Below, one piece after another: positions 23,271 through 24,236 of a DNA stretch of 24,236 nt. Numbering within the stretch: the first letter of the stretch is position 1; the number at the start of each line of letters is the position of its first letter. The position numbers were made by a program, and so were the translations under genes. Location of the stretch: NCBI GenBank assembly GCA_964506465.1, contig CAZDLM010000048.1, positions 1 to 24,236 on the forward strand, written 5' to 3'. The notes under the pieces are model-generated. The model saw only the letters and a list, made by a program, of their open reading frames with translations. It did no database searches and was not told the origin of the DNA. The stretch is from UBA6109 sp964506465. GTDB taxonomy: Bacteria; Desulfobacterota; Syntrophia; Syntrophales; UBA6109.

Positions 23271-24233
23271 ATGCAGCGAATTCTTGTCACCGGCGGCGCC
23301 GGATTCCTCGGTTCCCACCTGTGCGACCGCCTAGTCGCCGAGGGCCACGACGTCGTCTGCCTCGACAACTTCTTCACCGGCTCGAAGGAAAACATCCGCC
23401 ACCTGATCGGCAAGGCGCATTTTGAACTCGTCCGCCACGACATCACAATGCCGATCTACCTGGAGGTGGACCGGATCTACAACCTCGCGTGCCCGGCGTC
23501 GCCCATCCATTACCAGTTCAACCCCATCAAGACGATCAAGACCAACGTGATGGGGGCGATCAACGCCCTGGGCATCGCCAAGCGCGTGAAGGCGCGGATC
23601 CTCCAGGCATCGACCTCCGAGGTCTACGGGGACCCCGAAGTCCATCCCCAGCGCGAGGACTACTGGGGCCGCGTGAACCCCATCGGCATCCGGAGCTGCT
23701 ACGACGAGGGCAAGCGCGCGGCCGAGTGCCTGATGATGGATTACCGGCGGCAGAACAAGGTCGATACGAAGATCGTCCGCATCTTCAACACCTGCGGCCC
23801 GCGCATGGCCATGAACGACGGCCGCGTCGTTAGCAACTTCATCGTCCAGGCCCTGCGGGGCGAGGACCTGACCGTTTACGGTGACGGCTCACAGACCCGC
23901 TCCTTCTGCTACGTGGACGACCTCATCGAGGGAATGATCCGGGCCATGGAGACGCCCCCGGATTTCGCCGGGCCGGTCAACCTCGGCAACCCCGAGGAAT
24001 TCACGATCCGCAGCCTAGCCGAGACGGTCATCCGCATGACGGGCAGCCGCTCGCGGATTACCTCCCGGCCGCTCCCGCAGGATGACCCGACGCAGCGCCG
24101 TCCCGACATCACGCTGGCGAAGGAAAAACTCGGCTGGGAACCGAAGGTGCGTCTCGAAGAGGGACTGGCGAAGACGATCGCCGACGTCCGCACCATCCCC
24201 GGGCGCAGGGCGCGAAGAGGATCTGGTTGCTAA
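23271..24233 (+). CDS. UDP-glucuronate decarboxylase (UDP-xylose synthase)
   Basis: 320 aa extended SDR epimerase/dehydratase-type enzyme that turns UDP-glucuronate into UDP-xylose with bound NAD. It shows the NAD-binding GGAGFLGSH (8-16), NLACPASPIHYQ (typical of UXS), ASTSEVYGDPEVHPQ, catalytic YxxxK as YDEGK (Tyr144, Lys148), RIFNTCGPRM, YGDGSQTRSFCYVDDL and RRPDI near the C-terminus. It is the short soluble type without a membrane anchor. GAGAGGT lies about 6 nt before the ATG. The stop at 24231-24233 is three bases from the window edge, so the gene is complete. Expression from the 21321 promoter would have to pass both palindromes. It supplies a sugar donor for exopolysaccharide or LPS. 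Confidence 0.93.
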   Translation: MQRILVTGGAGFLGSHLCDRLVAEGHDVVCLDNFFTGSKENIRHLIGKAHFELVRHDITMPIYLEVDRIYNLACPASPIHYQFNPIKTIKTNVMGAINALGIAKRVKARILQASTSEVYGDPEVHPQREDYWGRVNPIGIRSCYDEGKRAAECLMMDYRRQNKVDTKIVRIFNTCGPRMAMNDGRVVSNFIVQALRGEDLTVYGDGSQTRSFCYVDDLIEGMIRAMETPPDFAGPVNLGNPEEFTIRSLAETVIRMTGSRSRITSRPLPQDDPTQRRPDITLAKEKLGWEPKVRLEEGLAKTIADVRTIPGRRARRGSGC

Positions 24234-24236
24234 GTG

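Overview
The window (24.2 kb, high GC) looks like a chromosomal segment of a deltaproteobacterium (Desulfobacterota), most likely near the Syntrophales. The reasons are the gene order thrS-infC-rpmI-rplT-pheS-pheT-ihfA-merR, a PxxKW cysteine-rich protein, a mannose-family PTS IID gene joined to HPr and enzyme I, and dispersed repeats of the type GTCATTCCCGC..GCGGGAATCCAG. The taxon is inferred from gene content and was not tested by alignment.

Layout. 1-3314 (minus): 5' part of a large hybrid histidine kinase with five PAS domains, HisKA, HATPase and a receiver; a second receiver runs off the left edge. 3468-8970 (minus): operon for PTS IID, HPr and enzyme I, followed by glycerol-3-phosphate acyltransferase PlsB. 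9298-9582 (plus): PxxKW protein with a strong terminator, then a repeat-rich spacer. 9946-17595 (minus): translation cluster thrS, infC (apparent AUC start), rpmI, rplT, pheS, pheT, ihfA, merR. 17838-17994 (minus): tRNA-Val(GAC) and its terminator. 18042-20380 (minus): a 129-aa protein, a secreted 223-aa protein and a DUF799-like lipoprotein, joined by ATGA overlaps, then pgsA. 20458-21312 (minus): rsmI. 21488-24233 (plus): CpsB-type PHP phosphatase, then a REP-associated tyrosine transposase (RAYT) unit bracketed by two almost identical 51-53 bp palindromes, then UDP-glucuronate decarboxylase. The last part reads as an exopolysaccharide locus interrupted by the transposase unit.

Most genes are housekeeping. 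The points that stand out are: (1) the RAYT unit, whose terminal palindromes supply the stop codons of both the preceding gene and the transposase, in different frames; (2) a repeat family with a short form and a long form sharing a 19-nt core, one pair lying inside the rpmI-rplT operon gap and another set in front of thrS; (3) a FixL-like PAS domain in the kinase that keeps the His and Arg of oxygen-sensing haem PAS domains; (4) the AUC start of infC with a perfect Shine-Dalgarno; (5) an uncharacterised three-gene envelope module; and (6) a IID gene that heads its operon with no IIA, IIB or IIC beside it.
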